NCBI RefSeq assembly: GCF_019431355.1
Contig: NZ_CP080269.1
Location: 3,995,001 to 4,059,000 of the forward strand
Length of the DNA: 64,000 bases
From: Paenibacillus sp. R14(2021)
GTDB lineage: Bacteria > Bacillota > Bacilli > Paenibacillales > Paenibacillaceae
Reading direction: 5' to 3'
The notes below the pieces were generated by a model. It saw only the letters and a list, made by a program, of their open reading frames with translations. It was not told the DNA's origin and ran no database searches. Made by a program: the position numbers and the translations under genes. Position 1 is the first letter of the stretch, and each line of letters opens with the position of its first letter. Shown one piece after another: positions 11,224 through 21,625 of this stretch.

Positions 11224-12540
11224 ATGGTTGCGAATCATGCAAGGGACCGACTGCCTGAAGAGAAAGTATTCAAAGACCCCGTTCATAAATACATCTATGT
11301 GCAGGATCAGCTGATTTGGGATTTGATTAATACCCGGGAGTTTCAGCGTCTTCGGCGCATACGGCAGCTCGGCGCTTCTTATTTAACTTTCCATGGCGCA
11401 GAGCACAGCCGATTCTCGCATTCGCTCGGCGTCTATGAAATCACACGCAAAATCATTTCACAGTTCGAGCGGAGCGGCTATCCGGATTGGCCGAAGGAGG
11501 AGAAGCTTGTTGCGCTATGCGCGGCACTGCTTCATGATATCGGCCACGGTCCGTTCTCTCATTCCATTGAAGATGTGTTCGACACGCGTCACGAAGAATG
11601 GACGTGCCGTCTGCTTCTTGAGGATACGGAAATCAACCGGGTGCTGCGTGCCTTTGACCGCTCATATCCGGAGCGGATTGCATCCGTCATTTGCAAAACC
11701 TATCATCAGCCGATTGTCGTTAGTCTAGTTTCCAGTCAGATGGACGCGGATCGGATGGATTATTTGCTCCGCGATGCTTATTTCACGGGGGTCAATTACG
11801 GTACCTTCGATTTGGAGCGGATCCTGCGGGTGCTGAGACCATATCAGGGGCGGATCGTCGTCAAAGAAAGCGGCATGCATGCCGTGGAAGATTATCTCAT
11901 GTCCCGGTATCAAATGTATTGGCAGGTGTATTTTCACCCGGTAACCAGAAGCTCTGAAATTATTCTTAGACAAATATTTCGCAGAGCAATGGAGCTTTAC
12001 GCGGGTGGCTATCCGTTTGGTTGGATGATGGCTCCGTTGGAAAAACTGATCTCGGGCATGATTGATCTTGAAGACTATATCGCACTGGATGAGGCGCTTG
12101 TCCAAACCGCTTTCTCCGAGTGGGGGAAAGAACACGATTTCGTACTGTCTGACCTATGCCGCCGCTTTCTTGACCGCAGATTGTATAAATATGTAACGAT
12201 GGACCAGCCGAATGAGGCGCTCTGGCAGGAAATCCGCGAGCAGTTCAGCGCAATCGGTCTACATCCAAGCTATCATCTAGAAATTGACTTTCCGTTTGAC
12301 ATGCCCTACCATGTGTATCGTCCAGGAACGGCCGGCATGACGGAGAATGAAGAAAAACCGCCGATTCTGCTGCTCTCCGGAGATGATCGTTTGTCGGAAA
12401 TCTCCGGCCGATCCGACATTGTTCGTTCCATTACCGGCATACATCAAGGCAAGTACCATCTCTATTACCCAGAAGAACCGCTGCTTCAATCGGTTCATTT
12501 GCTTTCCGCGAATATTCGCGAATTATTTGCTTTAATGTAG
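11224..12540 (+). CDS. HD-domain phosphohydrolase (YwfO-like)
   Basis: A 438-residue HD-superfamily metal-dependent phosphohydrolase related to dGTP triphosphohydrolases and YwfO. Metal-ligand motifs are visible: FHGAEHSRFSHSLGVYE near residue 57 and LLHDIGHGPFSHS near 102, with a QMDADRMDYLLRDAYFTG segment near 172 that is typical of the SAMHD1/YwfO group. The substrate is probably a nucleotide. The ATG has AAGGAGG seven bases upstream. It is followed at 21 bp by tatD. Confidence 0.88.
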   Translation: MVANHARDRLPEEKVFKDPVHKYIYVQDQLIWDLINTREFQRLRRIRQLGASYLTFHGAEHSRFSHSLGVYEITRKIISQFERSGYPDWPKEEKLVALCAALLHDIGHGPFSHSIEDVFDTRHEEWTCRLLLEDTEINRVLRAFDRSYPERIASVICKTYHQPIVVSLVSSQMDADRMDYLLRDAYFTGVNYGTFDLERILRVLRPYQGRIVVKESGMHAVEDYLMSRYQMYWQVYFHPVTRSSEIILRQIFRRAMELYAGGYPFGWMMAPLEKLISGMIDLEDYIALDEALVQTAFSEWGKEHDFVLSDLCRRFLDRRLYKYVTMDQPNEALWQEIREQFSAIGLHPSYHLEIDFPFDMPYHVYRPGTAGMTENEEKPPILLLSGDDRLSEISGRSDIVRSITGIHQGKYHLYYPEEPLLQSVHLLSANIRELFALM

Positions 12541-12561
12541 AAAGGGGTTTCAGACATTATC

Positions 12562-13326
12562 ATGTTAATCGACACACATACACATTTAGACTCGCATAAA
12601 TTCGACGAAGACCGTGCGGAAGTTATCGAACGGGCACGGGCCGAGGGCGTACATACGCTGATCAATATTGGCTTCAACAGGGAGACAATCCCTACGACGA
12701 TGGCGCTCGCCGAGCAGTATTCGTTTATCTATGCGGCGGTAGGCTGGCATCCCGTAGACAGCATTGATATGCTTCCGGGCGATTTGGACTGGATTGCATC
12801 TTTATGCGACCACCCCAAGGTCATCGCCATCGGTGAAATCGGACTTGATTATCATTGGGATACGTCGCCGAAGGACGTGCAGCAGCGCGTATTCCGCGAG
12901 CAGATCCAGCTTGCCAAGCAGAAAGATAAACCCATCGTCATTCATAATCGCGATGCGCATGAGGACGTAGTCCGAATACTGAGAGAAGAAGACGCGAAGG
13001 CGGTCGGAGGGGTGATGCATTGCTATTCCGGCAGTTGGGAAACAGCGAAGCAATGCCTCGATATGAATTTCTATATTTCCTTCGGTGGACCGCTTACATT
13101 TCAGAATGCCAGGGTACCAAAAGAAGTGATGGCGAGGGTGCCGCTCGACCGGATTCTCATCGAAACCGACGCGCCATATTTGGCTCCTCACCCTCACCGC
13201 GGAAAACGGAATGAGTCGGCTTTCGTCCGTCTTGTAGCAAATACGATGGCGGAAATCACAGGTAAATCTGTAGAAGAAATTGCTAAAATCACAACGGAAA
13301 ACGCGATGAAATGTTTTGGAATATGA
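12562..13326 (+). CDS. tatD: TatD-family metal-dependent DNase
   Basis: A 254-residue TIM-barrel hydrolase of the TatD/YabD family, a metal-dependent deoxyribonuclease. Metal ligands can be seen in DTHTHLDSHKF (residues 3-13), IGEIGLDYHW near 91, VIHNRDA near 128, MHCYSG near 152 and ETDAPYLAPHPHRG near 204. The length is typical and it is complete. Position before yabE and rnmV is conserved in Bacillales. Confidence 0.94.
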   Translation: MLIDTHTHLDSHKFDEDRAEVIERARAEGVHTLINIGFNRETIPTTMALAEQYSFIYAAVGWHPVDSIDMLPGDLDWIASLCDHPKVIAIGEIGLDYHWDTSPKDVQQRVFREQIQLAKQKDKPIVIHNRDAHEDVVRILREEDAKAVGGVMHCYSGSWETAKQCLDMNFYISFGGPLTFQNARVPKEVMARVPLDRILIETDAPYLAPHPHRGKRNESAFVRLVANTMAEITGKSVEEIAKITTENAMKCFGI

Positions 13327-13496
13327 TGAAAATCGTTTTGAAAGCAAGGAATTGGGACTAATCCGGTGTAAAAACTGAATTTCGCTTCAGAAATCGCTTG
13401 TTTTTCTCGGATTTTTCCTTGAAATTCGGTTAAATCGTCATTAATCAGTTCTTTACAATGTGCAGCGCTAGAAGGTATGATTCATTTCAGGGTAAC

Positions 13497-13733
13497 AAAA
13501 CTTGTATTCCTTTTCCAAAATAATCGCTTAATCTCCGAAAAACGGAGAGCGGGGGAACCAATTGTTGAAACTGATCGTATCATTGCGGTCGGTGGAACAT
13601 GAAATTCTTCTTGGGGTGAATTTCGCAAACGACGCAGTATTCGAAAGACGCGTCATAAGCGAATAGGGCGACTCTCACGTCCGAATCCGACAGCTAACCT
13701 CGCAAGCGTCAATAAGAGAGATCAACCTCGTGC
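13497..13733 (+). promoter_or_regulatory. c-di-AMP riboswitch (ydaO/yuaA class) of yabE
   Basis: The long untranslated region before yabE carries the conserved blocks of the ydaO/yuaA aptamer in order: CGCTTAATCTCCGAAAAACG (13525), GGGGGAACCA (13551), TTGGGGTGAA (13611), and CCGAATCCGACAGCTAACCT (13681) followed by CGCAAGCGTC. These riboswitches bind two c-di-AMP molecules and usually turn genes off, often cell-wall hydrolases and potassium or osmolyte transporters. A terminator follows directly, so control is probably by transcription termination. The limits are approximate. Confidence 0.95.
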
Positions 13734-13762
13734 ATGCAATCCATGCTACCATTGTCTAATGG

Positions 13763-13803
13763 GAAGCCACGAAACAGATCCTCTGTCGTCGGGCTTCTTT
13801 TTG
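13763..13803 (+). terminator. Riboswitch expression-platform terminator
   Basis: A long, mostly paired hairpin (GAAGCC...GGGCTTC) ends in a T run about 30 bases after the c-di-AMP aptamer and 155 bases before yabE. It is the likely switch terminator. Confidence 0.85.
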
Positions 13804-13857
13804 TTTGAATAATGCGTAAACTGACGACATAGGGTTAACATGGAGGTGGCACCGAGG

Positions 13858-13923
13858 ATGAATTTGGAAAATGCGTGCTTGCACGCTAATCACTTTATAG
13901 TCGCGTCTAAGTATCATGCGTAA
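13858..13923 (+). CDS. Possible 21-residue leader peptide
   Basis: A short frame, ATG to TAA, lies between the riboswitch terminator and yabE, behind a GGAGG sequence 11 bases upstream. It would encode a 21-residue peptide with no recognisable feature. It may be chance; its only support is the ribosome-site-like sequence. Confidence 0.2.
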   Translation: MNLENACLHANHFIVASKYHA

Positions 13924-13959
13924 CAAAGGCGGCGGGGCTATGTAAGGAGGACCGATGAA

Positions 13960-15096
13960 GTGGGAGAACTCCAGCTTAAGGACACCCATGGGAAACGATC
14001 ATCCAGCATGTCTTTCGCATTGCGATGGAAGCATGAGAATGTGCGTTTAATTATCTTAAGCGCCATGATCTCAATCGCTATGACTTTCATGTTTTTGGTG
14101 TTGTTGTACGGAACGGCTGACAAGCACGTCTCCGTAGTATTGAACGGACGAGAAACCATTGTATCGACCAAACAATGGGTCCTTCAACGCCTACTGGATG
14201 AACAAGCCATAACTGTCGGCACTTATGATAAAGTGTCGATGCCGCTCTCTGGCGGTATTAAAGACGGCGACCGCGTCGTAATTGATCAAGCGGTGCCGCT
14301 AATAGTAAAGGCTGACGGCAAAGCAAAAACGTTGTACACGACAGAGAGAACTGTACAGGCAGCGATCGATCAGGCTAATATATCGGTACGCAGTCAAGAT
14401 AAAGTAGTGCCTACGCTGACGGATAGACTTTCTCCGAACATGGTCATAACGATCACAAGGATCGATAAGAAATATTCGGAGACCGCGTATCCGGTTCCTT
14501 TCTCCATTGTGAAGAAGGAAGATCCTAAGCTGGAACTTGGGAAGCAGAAGCTTGTCCAGAACGGCAAGCAGGGCACGGTCGTCAAACGTTATGAATCTGT
14601 ATTTGCAGACGGTGTACTCGTCTCGCAAACGCTTGTCGAGAAGCTGAATCAAGATGCAGCTGTGGATAAGATCGTGACCGTCGGGACGAAGAAACCTGAT
14701 GTCATGATGCTCTCCGCAAATTCATCCGGCACTTGGACGAAACGGGGCATAACGTTCAGTGCGAGTAAAATATTGAAAAATGTAACGCTGACCGCCTATT
14801 CCGCCGGCGTAGCTTCGACCGGCAAAGGCGTCAACCACCCCGAGTACGGCATCACCGCATCCGGTGCGCGTGTGAAAGAGGGCCGGACGATTGCCGTAGA
14901 TCCGAGAGTCATACCGATCGGCTGGTGGGTATACATTGAAGGCATTGGCTTCCGCCGTGCGGAAGACACGGGCAGTGCGATCAAAGGCAAGAAGATCGAT
15001 GTCTACTACAACAGCGAGTCGTATGCCGATCGTTTCGGTCTGAAACGAGGCTATACGGTCTATGTGCTGGGACCGAAAAAGCCGGAGTCTCTGTAA
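13960..15096 (+). CDS. yabE: YabE-like cell-wall protein (DUF348, G5, 3D domains)
   Basis: A 378-residue secreted or membrane-anchored protein. It has one N-terminal membrane segment (about residues 30-50), two DUF348 repeats (about 55-95 and 110-150), a G5 domain (about 185-260), and a C-terminal 3D domain (about 275-378). The 3D domain carries the Asp pattern seen in lytic transglycosylases of the MltA/RpfB type (VDPRVIPIGWWVYIEG and AEDTGSAIKGKKIDVYY). It probably cleaves or remodels peptidoglycan, as in spore resuscitation. The GTG start has an AAGGAGG site nine bases upstream. Expression is under the c-di-AMP riboswitch. Confidence 0.92.
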   Translation: MGELQLKDTHGKRSSSMSFALRWKHENVRLIILSAMISIAMTFMFLVLLYGTADKHVSVVLNGRETIVSTKQWVLQRLLDEQAITVGTYDKVSMPLSGGIKDGDRVVIDQAVPLIVKADGKAKTLYTTERTVQAAIDQANISVRSQDKVVPTLTDRLSPNMVITITRIDKKYSETAYPVPFSIVKKEDPKLELGKQKLVQNGKQGTVVKRYESVFADGVLVSQTLVEKLNQDAAVDKIVTVGTKKPDVMMLSANSSGTWTKRGITFSASKILKNVTLTAYSAGVASTGKGVNHPEYGITASGARVKEGRTIAVDPRVIPIGWWVYIEGIGFRRAEDTGSAIKGKKIDVYYNSESYADRFGLKRGYTVYVLGPKKPESL

Positions 15097-15185
15097 GAAA
15101 CCCGGTCATCCTTTGCAGCATCTGTAGAGAAGCAATAATGGTGCTACTTGATTCATATCGTATTTGAAGCCTAAATATGTCATGA

Positions 15186-15216
15186 TAAGGAGAGGCGATG
15201 CCTCTTCTTTTTGATT
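15186..15216 (+). terminator. Probable terminator after yabE
   Basis: A short stem, GGAGAGGC with GCCTCTTC, is followed by TTTTTG. It lies 90 bp after yabE and 120 bp before rnmV. Confidence 0.6.
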
Positions 15217-15337
15217 TTCAGCAAAGACGAAGTCATAATGACTTCTTAGGCATATCAAACGAGAATGGGGCCGCCTGTATGGACGGCTTTAGGCGATTCT
15301 TGCGAGATGTTTGTGCGAAAGGAAGGAATGAACTTCC

Positions 15338-16791
<1,454 letters not shown>

Positions 16792-16824
16792 TCAAAGGCG
16801 CTGCAGTTCAAGCCCAAGAAACGC

Positions 16825-16852
16825 ACCATCAGGGGCGTCTCCCCATAGGATA
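16825..16852 (+). promoter_or_regulatory. Sigma-K-type promoter of yabG
   Basis: AC (16825), 17 bp, then CATAGGATA (16844-16852) match the sigma-K consensus AC-N16/17-CATANNNTA. yabG of B. subtilis is transcribed by sigma-K late in the mother cell. The leader would be very short, since the ribosome site GAGGTG is at 16859. Confidence 0.55.
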
Positions 16853-16872
16853 GACGAAGAGGTGATTTGCCC

Positions 16873-17748
16873 ATGATGCAAGGGGACCTGGTCGTCCGCA
16901 AATCCTATGGCGGGGACGTCCTATTTCGAGTTGCCACGATTGAACAGCATACAGCCATTCTGAAAGGCACGGACTATCGTCTGCTTGCAGACGCACCAAT
17001 CGTGGACTTATCGGTCGTGAAGGATGAAGAGCTGCCGACAGCAGCCCGGCAGGCACGGTTGAAAGCGAATGAATCCACGCAGCGCATGCAGGAGCAGCGT
17101 GAGCAGCAGGCGATTCAGCGTGAGCTGCTGCGAGCGCAGAATCAGAGTCAGCCTTACTTTGAGGTGCCCGGAAAGGTGCTTCATCTCGACGGGGACAGTA
17201 ATTATATGAAGAAAAGCATGCAGCTCTATACGCAAATGCGTGTTCCTGCCCATGGCTTATATGTCCATGAGTCGCAAATGGCCGACGCCGTCTATAAGCT
17301 TCTCCCGCAGCTGCAGCCGGATATCGTTGTCATTACCGGGCATGACGGGGTGCTGAAGAGCCGCAGCCAGAATGATCTGAACAACTTGGCGAGCTACAAG
17401 AACTCGCAGAACTTCGTCGATGCAGTGCGCATTGCCCGGCAGTACGAGAAAAGCCGGGATGGGCTGATTGTCGTCGCCGGCGCATGCCAGTCTCATTATG
17501 AGGCGCTACTGCAGTCCGGATCAAATTTTGCAAGCTCACCGGGGCGCGTCCTGATCCATGCGCTCGACCCGGTATATGTCGCAATTAAGGCCAGTTATAC
17601 GTCCATAAGGGAAACCATTAACCTCACGGATGTCATACACGGCACGATCAGCGGCATCGACGGCGTCGGGGGCATAGAGACGCTGGGCAAGTTCCGCGTA
17701 GGTCTGCCGAAGCCCAAAACATTGGCCGGCGTGAAGGCTACCGTATAA
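16873..17748 (+). CDS. yabG: Sporulation-specific coat protease YabG
   Basis: About 291 residues. YabG is a mother-cell Cys-type protease that trims spore coat proteins such as SpoIVA and SafA before cross-linking. The N-terminus resembles B. subtilis YabG (MQGDLVVRKSYGGDVLFRV). The core has GKVLHLDGDSNYMKKSM near residue 100, IVVITGHDG near 155, VVAGACQSHYEAL near 199 and NFASSPGRVLIHALDPVYVA near 220. The ATG at 16873 is preferred because GAGGTG lies eight bases upstream; a TTG at 16867 is too close. Confidence 0.93.
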   Translation: MMQGDLVVRKSYGGDVLFRVATIEQHTAILKGTDYRLLADAPIVDLSVVKDEELPTAARQARLKANESTQRMQEQREQQAIQRELLRAQNQSQPYFEVPGKVLHLDGDSNYMKKSMQLYTQMRVPAHGLYVHESQMADAVYKLLPQLQPDIVVITGHDGVLKSRSQNDLNNLASYKNSQNFVDAVRIARQYEKSRDGLIVVAGACQSHYEALLQSGSNFASSPGRVLIHALDPVYVAIKASYTSIRETINLTDVIHGTISGIDGVGGIETLGKFRVGLPKPKTLAGVKATV

Positions 17749-17804
17749 CCATTCGTAAGCCGGACAAAATATACATGGGGTCGAAAAAATAAGAATTTTT
17801 TATA

Positions 17805-17834
17805 TTGACAATTTATTAATCCCACTGTTATAAT
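17805..17834 (+). promoter_or_regulatory. Upstream sigma-A promoter of veg
   Basis: Consensus TTGACA (17805-17810) and TATAAT (17829-17834) are separated by 18 bp. It lies in an AT-rich stretch upstream of veg, whose promoter is known in B. subtilis as unusually strong. Confidence 0.8.
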
Positions 17835-17843
17835 TATTATTTT

Positions 17844-17872
17844 TTGACAAACCACCTTTCTTTGGTTATAAT
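17844..17872 (+). promoter_or_regulatory. Downstream sigma-A promoter of veg
   Basis: A second perfect pair, TTGACA (17844-17849) and TATAAT (17867-17872), with the ideal 17-bp spacing. It begins only ten bases after the upstream promoter's -10 box, giving a tandem arrangement. Transcription would start near 17879, just before the ribosome site AGAGGTGG. Confidence 0.88.
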
Positions 17873-17899
17873 GGACAAGGAAAGAGGTGGTAGTGCACA

Positions 17900-18172
17900 A
17901 TGGCAAAAAATGCGCTATTGGAAATCAAACGCAGTTTGGAAACCCATGTCGGCTCCAAAATACTTCTTCGTGCAAACGGCGGTCGTCGAAAGACGATTGA
18001 ACGGACCGGTGTATTAGAAGAAATCTACCCTTCTGTATTCATTGTCAGACTTGATCAGGAGCAGCATGCCTTTAAGCGGGTCTCCTACAGCTACGCCGAT
18101 ATTTTGACGGAATCCGTTGAAGTGATGGTTGACAGCGATGACGGTCAGGTACGCATTACCTATATACAATAA
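17900..18172 (+). CDS. veg: Veg protein
   Basis: A 90-residue small basic protein. Veg promotes biofilm-matrix gene expression in B. subtilis by countering the repressor SinR. Its fold is SH3-like, and conserved segments [15 protein letters not shown] (near residue 7) and [20 protein letters not shown] (near 30) are present. The ATG lies behind an AGAGGTGG ribosome site. Two full-consensus sigma-A promoters precede it. Confidence 0.95.
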   Translation: MAKNALLEIKRSLETHVGSKILLRANGGRRKTIERTGVLEEIYPSVFIVRLDQEQHAFKRVSYSYADILTESVEVMVDSDDGQVRITYIQ

Positions 18173-18316
18173 GACACATACGGCGGAACAAGGCTGCCTT
18201 TAAGGTGCAGGTGATGACAAGCGCGGTGAGATGCGTTTGACATGACTTGCATTTTTTTTATGCGCGTTAAGCGATGGGGGACACGCCATTCCCAGCATCG
18301 CAGCTGATCGAATTGC

Positions 18317-18345
18317 GTATGAGAACGCGGAAAACAACCATACTA
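18317..18345 (+). promoter_or_regulatory. Sigma-G-type promoter of sspF
   Basis: GTATG (18317-18321) and CATACTA (18339-18345) are 17 bp apart and fit the sigma-G consensus GYATR-N17/18-CATNNTA. The promoter lies 36 bp before the spore-protein gene, which is forespore specific in its relatives. Confidence 0.7.
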
Positions 18346-18380
18346 ACGATACCAACAGGATTCAAGAGGAGGTCGTTCTT

Positions 18381-18773
18381 ATGTCCCGCAGAAGGCGCAG
18401 TACGATGAGCGAGCAGCTCAAGAATGAGCTGGCGAAGGATTTAGGTTTCTACGACACGGTGCAGCGTGAAGGCTGGGGCGGAATCAAAGCGAAGGATGCC
18501 GGCAATATGGTGAAGCGGGCGATCCAAATGGCGGAGGAAGCCGCCGCGAAGCAGTATCAGGCGCAGCAGCCAGCGGCATACGGCAGTCAGCAGCAACCGA
18601 TGCGAAGCAGCACGTATGGATCCCAAACGCAGCCGATGCAGGCACAAGCGCAGGCGCAGGCATCCCATGCGGTGCAGCCGCCGATTAGGCCGGCAGTTGC
18701 TTCCAGCGTACCGCCTTATGTGCATCAGACGATGAAGGATGTTCCGCAGCAAACAACCCCCTTTTATCAATAA
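18381..18773 (+). CDS. sspF: Small acid-soluble spore protein F with Gln-rich tail
   Basis: A 130-residue protein whose first 55 residues match the alpha/beta-type SASP Ssp[40 protein letters not shown] and [12 protein letters not shown]. These proteins coat spore DNA. After residue 55 comes a Gln/Ala/Pro-rich, low-complexity tail of about 75 residues (repeats such as YGSQQQPM and [11 protein letters not shown]). B. subtilis SspF is only about 61 residues. Start ATG behind AAGAGGAGG. A sigma-G-type promoter precedes it. Confidence 0.9.
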   Translation: MSRRRRSTMSEQLKNELAKDLGFYDTVQREGWGGIKAKDAGNMVKRAIQMAEEAAAKQYQAQQPAAYGSQQQPMRSSTYGSQTQPMQAQAQAQASHAVQPPIRPAVASSVPPYVHQTMKDVPQQTTPFYQ

Positions 18774-18786
18774 TAGAAGGCTCGAT

Positions 18787-18842
18787 CAGCTAAGATGGCG
18801 GGTTTGCTCAGGCAAACGCACAATGCATCTTAGCTTTTCTTA
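18787..18842 (+). terminator. Terminator after sspF
   Basis: GCTAAGATG near 18790 pairs with CATCTTAGC near 18826, with a smaller GTTTGC/GCAAAC hairpin inside, followed by TTTTCTT. Confidence 0.8.
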
Positions 18843-18897
18843 TGGCCTTTTGTTATAATATGTGCAGTTTAACGATAAACGGACGGGTGAATCGAAC

Positions 18898-19752
18898 ATG
18901 AAAATATATGAAAAAGCGCCGGCTAAGATTAACTTGCTCTTAGACGTTATGCGCAAACGCGAGGATGGCTTCCATGAGGTGGAGATGATTATGACCATGG
19001 TGGATCTGGCAGATCGGCTGGAGATGGAAGAGCTGCCGCGGGATACCATTATCATTTCGAGCCAGGCTGGCTACATTCCCTTGGATGAGAAAAACTTAGC
19101 TTTTCAAGCGGCAAGACTGATCAAGGACCGCTATAACGTGAGCAAAGGCGTTTATATTCATTTGGACAAGCATATCCCCGTTGCAGCCGGCCTCGCTGGC
19201 GGAAGCAGTGACGCTGCGGCGACGCTGCGCGGCTTGAACCGTCTATGGGGGCTTGGCATTTCGGATGAGGAGCTCTGTGAGCTGGGAGCGGAGCTTGGCT
19301 CCGATGTGCCGTTCTGTGTAACGGGCGGCACTGCGATTGCACGGGGGCGCGGCGAGAAGCTGGAGCGGATCGGCAATCCGCCGCAGTGCTGGGTTATTCT
19401 AGCGAAGCCGCCCATCAATGTATCGACTGCCGATGTCTACGGCAAGCTGCGTGCTTCCGAGCTGAAGCAGCATCCATCGACCAAGCATATGCTGGAAGCG
19501 ATTGCAGAGGGTTCATTCGCAGGCGTCTGTACATACCTTGGCAATGTGCTGGAGACGGTCACGCTGCAGCTGCATCCGGAAGTGCTCCAAATGAAGGAAA
19601 TCATGCAGCGTCTTGGTGCGGATGGTGTACTGATGTCGGGCAGCGGACCGACTGTGTTCGGCCTCGTTAGCAAGGAGGCGAAGGTGTCGCGCATCTATAA
19701 TGGGCTTCGCGGATTCTGCAAGGAAGTTTATGTGGTAAGAATGCTGACATGA
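18898..19752 (+). CDS. ispE: 4-diphosphocytidyl-2-C-methyl-D-erythritol kinase
   Basis: A 284-residue GHMP kinase of the MEP isoprenoid pathway. Visible are the substrate motif [19 protein letters not shown] (residues 5-23), the ATP loop [15 protein letters not shown] near 97-111, and the C-terminal [11 protein letters not shown] near 255. The frame extends upstream to 18862, but the ATG at 18898 gives the correct N-terminus. purR follows at 82 bp. Confidence 0.96.
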   Translation: MKIYEKAPAKINLLLDVMRKREDGFHEVEMIMTMVDLADRLEMEELPRDTIIISSQAGYIPLDEKNLAFQAARLIKDRYNVSKGVYIHLDKHIPVAAGLAGGSSDAAATLRGLNRLWGLGISDEELCELGAELGSDVPFCVTGGTAIARGRGEKLERIGNPPQCWVILAKPPINVSTADVYGKLRASELKQHPSTKHMLEAIAEGSFAGVCTYLGNVLETVTLQLHPEVLQMKEIMQRLGADGVLMSGSGPTVFGLVSKEAKVSRIYNGLRGFCKEVYVVRMLT

Positions 19753-19834
19753 AACCGACGTATACCTTGATTAGATCCGTATGAAAATGGTATATTGTCA
19801 ATATATCATTCGGATTTAGCAAGGGGTGGACGCT

Positions 19835-20677
19835 TTGAAGAAGTTAAAACGCAGTGCAAGGTTAGTAGAAATGACGCAATACCTGCTTACGCGTCCCCAT
19901 ACGTTAATTTCTCTAACAGCTTTCGCTGATCGATATCAATCAGCTAAATCATCGATAAGCGAAGATTTAGCTATTATTAAAGAAGTGTTTGAAGAAGAAG
20001 GACTTGGTGAGCTCCATACGCTGGCGGGTGCTGCCGGCGGTGTCAAGTATACGCCGAGAATGAATACCTCGGAGGCGCTTGCCATCATGAACGGCATCTG
20101 CCGCCAGCTGGAGCAGCCTGAACGGGTGCTTGCAGGCGGCTATTTATATATGACAGATATGCTGGGACTGCCGGGACTTCTCGCGGATGTCGGCCGCATG
20201 TTCGCGACCGCTTTCGCACATAAGGAAATCGACGTCATCATGACGGTTGAGACGAAGGGCATCCCGCTCGCTTATGCGGCTGCTTCCTGCATGAACCTGC
20301 CGGTCGTCATCGTCCGCCGCGACAATAAGGTGACGGAAGGCTCCGCCGTGAGCATCAATTACGTCTCCGGCTCCAACAAGCGGATTCAAACGATGTCGCT
20401 CGCCAGGCGCGCGCTTAAAGAGGGCGCACGAGTGCTTATTATTGATGATTTCATGAAAGCAGGCGGAACGATTCAAGGCATGATGGACCTGCTCTTCGAA
20501 TTTAATGCCAAAGTCGCAGGCGTCGGCGTGTTCGTAGAGTCCGGCGAGCTCGATACGGAAGATCGGCTGCTGGAGGACTATGTGTCCCTCGCAAGGCTGA
20601 CGGCCGTTGACCTCAAGACGAAGCAAACGACGATTGTCCCTGGCAATTACTTCACGGGCCAGACGGAAACCAACTAG
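19835..20677 (+). CDS. purR: Purine operon repressor PurR
   Basis: About 280 residues. PurR represses purine synthesis genes; PRPP binding relieves repression. It has an N-terminal winged helix (about 1-75) and a phosphoribosyltransferase-type domain, with the PRPP motif [19 protein letters not shown] near residue 201 and [20 protein letters not shown] near 140. The TTG at 19835 is preferred to the GTG at 19826 because AAGGGG lies eight bases before it and the protein then starts like B. subtilis PurR. Confidence 0.95.
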   Translation: MKKLKRSARLVEMTQYLLTRPHTLISLTAFADRYQSAKSSISEDLAIIKEVFEEEGLGELHTLAGAAGGVKYTPRMNTSEALAIMNGICRQLEQPERVLAGGYLYMTDMLGLPGLLADVGRMFATAFAHKEIDVIMTVETKGIPLAYAAASCMNLPVVIVRRDNKVTEGSAVSINYVSGSNKRIQTMSLARRALKEGARVLIIDDFMKAGGTIQGMMDLLFEFNAKVAGVGVFVESGELDTEDRLLEDYVSLARLTAVDLKTKQTTIVPGNYFTGQTETN

Positions 20678-20693
20678 AGGAGGATTTACCCTA

Positions 20694-21086
20694 ATGAACG
20701 TACAACCGCAAATCATCGCAACCGATAAAGCACCTGCCGCAATCGGCCCGTATTCGCAAGCTGTTAAGCTTGGCAATCTGTTGTTCACTTCCGGCCAAAT
20801 TCCGCTGAACGCAGACGGCGTTCTCATTGAAGGCGGCATCGAGGAACAAACCCACCAGGTATTTCAGAATTTGAAAGCCGTACTTGCCGAAGCAGGAGCG
20901 ACGCTTTCCGACGTGGTCAAAGCAACCGTTTTCATCAAAGACATGAATCAGTTTGCAGCACTTAATTCGATTTACGCTTCTTATTTCGGCGACCATAAGC
21001 CGGCACGCTCCACCGTTGAAGTGGCGCGGCTTCCCAAAGATGTGCTTGTCGAAATTGAGCTGATCGTAGCGATAAAAGTCGAATAA
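20694..21086 (+). CDS. ridA: RidA-family enamine/imine deaminase (YabJ)
   Basis: A 130-residue trimeric RidA/YjgF protein that hydrolyses reactive enamines and imines formed by PLP enzymes. The N-terminal [20 protein letters not shown] and the C-terminal [20 protein letters not shown], with the active-site Arg, are typical. The ATG at 20694 has AGAGGAGG 11 bases upstream. It follows purR closely, as yabJ does in B. subtilis. Confidence 0.95.
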   Translation: MNVQPQIIATDKAPAAIGPYSQAVKLGNLLFTSGQIPLNADGVLIEGGIEEQTHQVFQNLKAVLAEAGATLSDVVKATVFIKDMNQFAALNSIYASYFGDHKPARSTVEVARLPKDVLVEIELIVAIKVE

Positions 21087-21150
21087 AAAGAGATAATCTT
21101 CACGAAGCAAAAATATTTATAAACTAAGCATTATTTTTCCAAAAACATGA

Positions 21151-21178
21151 AGGATTTTGCATCAGAATGTGGAAGTAT
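21151..21178 (+). promoter_or_regulatory. Candidate sigma-H promoter of spoVG
   Basis: AGGATTT (21151) and GAAGTAT (21172) are separated by 14 bp, as in the sigma-H promoter of B. subtilis spoVG. The -35 match is strong and the -10 match partial. Confidence 0.5.
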
Positions 21179-21215
21179 ACACCAAGTCTTTGATAGCCAA
21201 AGGTGGTGAACACAG

Positions 21216-21500
21216 ATGCAAATTACCGATGTTAGACTCCGCCGAGTAAATTCCGAAGGTCGCATGAAGGCAATCGCCTCCATTACCATTGACAATGAAT
21301 TTGTCGTTCACGATATTCGCGTGATAGACGGCAACAATGGAATGTTCGTGGCAATGCCAAGCAAGCGTACGCCGGATGGAGAATTCCGCGATATCGCACA
21401 CCCGATCTCTTCGACGACACGGGAGAAGATTCAAGCTGCCGTCCTCGCAGAATACGAACGTGCTGCCACGGAAGAAGAAGTTATTGAAGAAGGCGCTTAA
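21216..21500 (+). CDS. spoVG: SpoVG RNA-binding regulator
   Basis: A 94-residue SpoVG protein, a small nucleic-acid-binding regulator that affects cell division timing, sporulation and virulence factors in Bacillota. It starts [20 protein letters not shown] and contains [20 protein letters not shown] near residue 29. The C-terminus is acidic. The ATG has an AAGGTGG site upstream, and a sigma-H-type promoter is likely. Confidence 0.96.
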   Translation: MQITDVRLRRVNSEGRMKAIASITIDNEFVVHDIRVIDGNNGMFVAMPSKRTPDGEFRDIAHPISSTTREKIQAAVLAEYERAATEEEVIEEGA

Positions 21501-21520
21501 ATTAAGGATATCGGGGTAGA

Positions 21521-21556
21521 TGAAAAGGGAGCCGTGAGGCTCTCTTTTCTTTTGTG
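21521..21556 (+). terminator. Terminator after spoVG
   Basis: AAAAGGGAGCC pairs with GGCTCTCTTTT around the loop GTGA, followed by CTTTT. Confidence 0.85.
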
Positions 21557-21625
21557 CCGGGATACGATATATTCAGTAGAGCATTTATGTGAAGGTTTGG
21601 AAGATTAAGCTAGGGGGGACTAATA

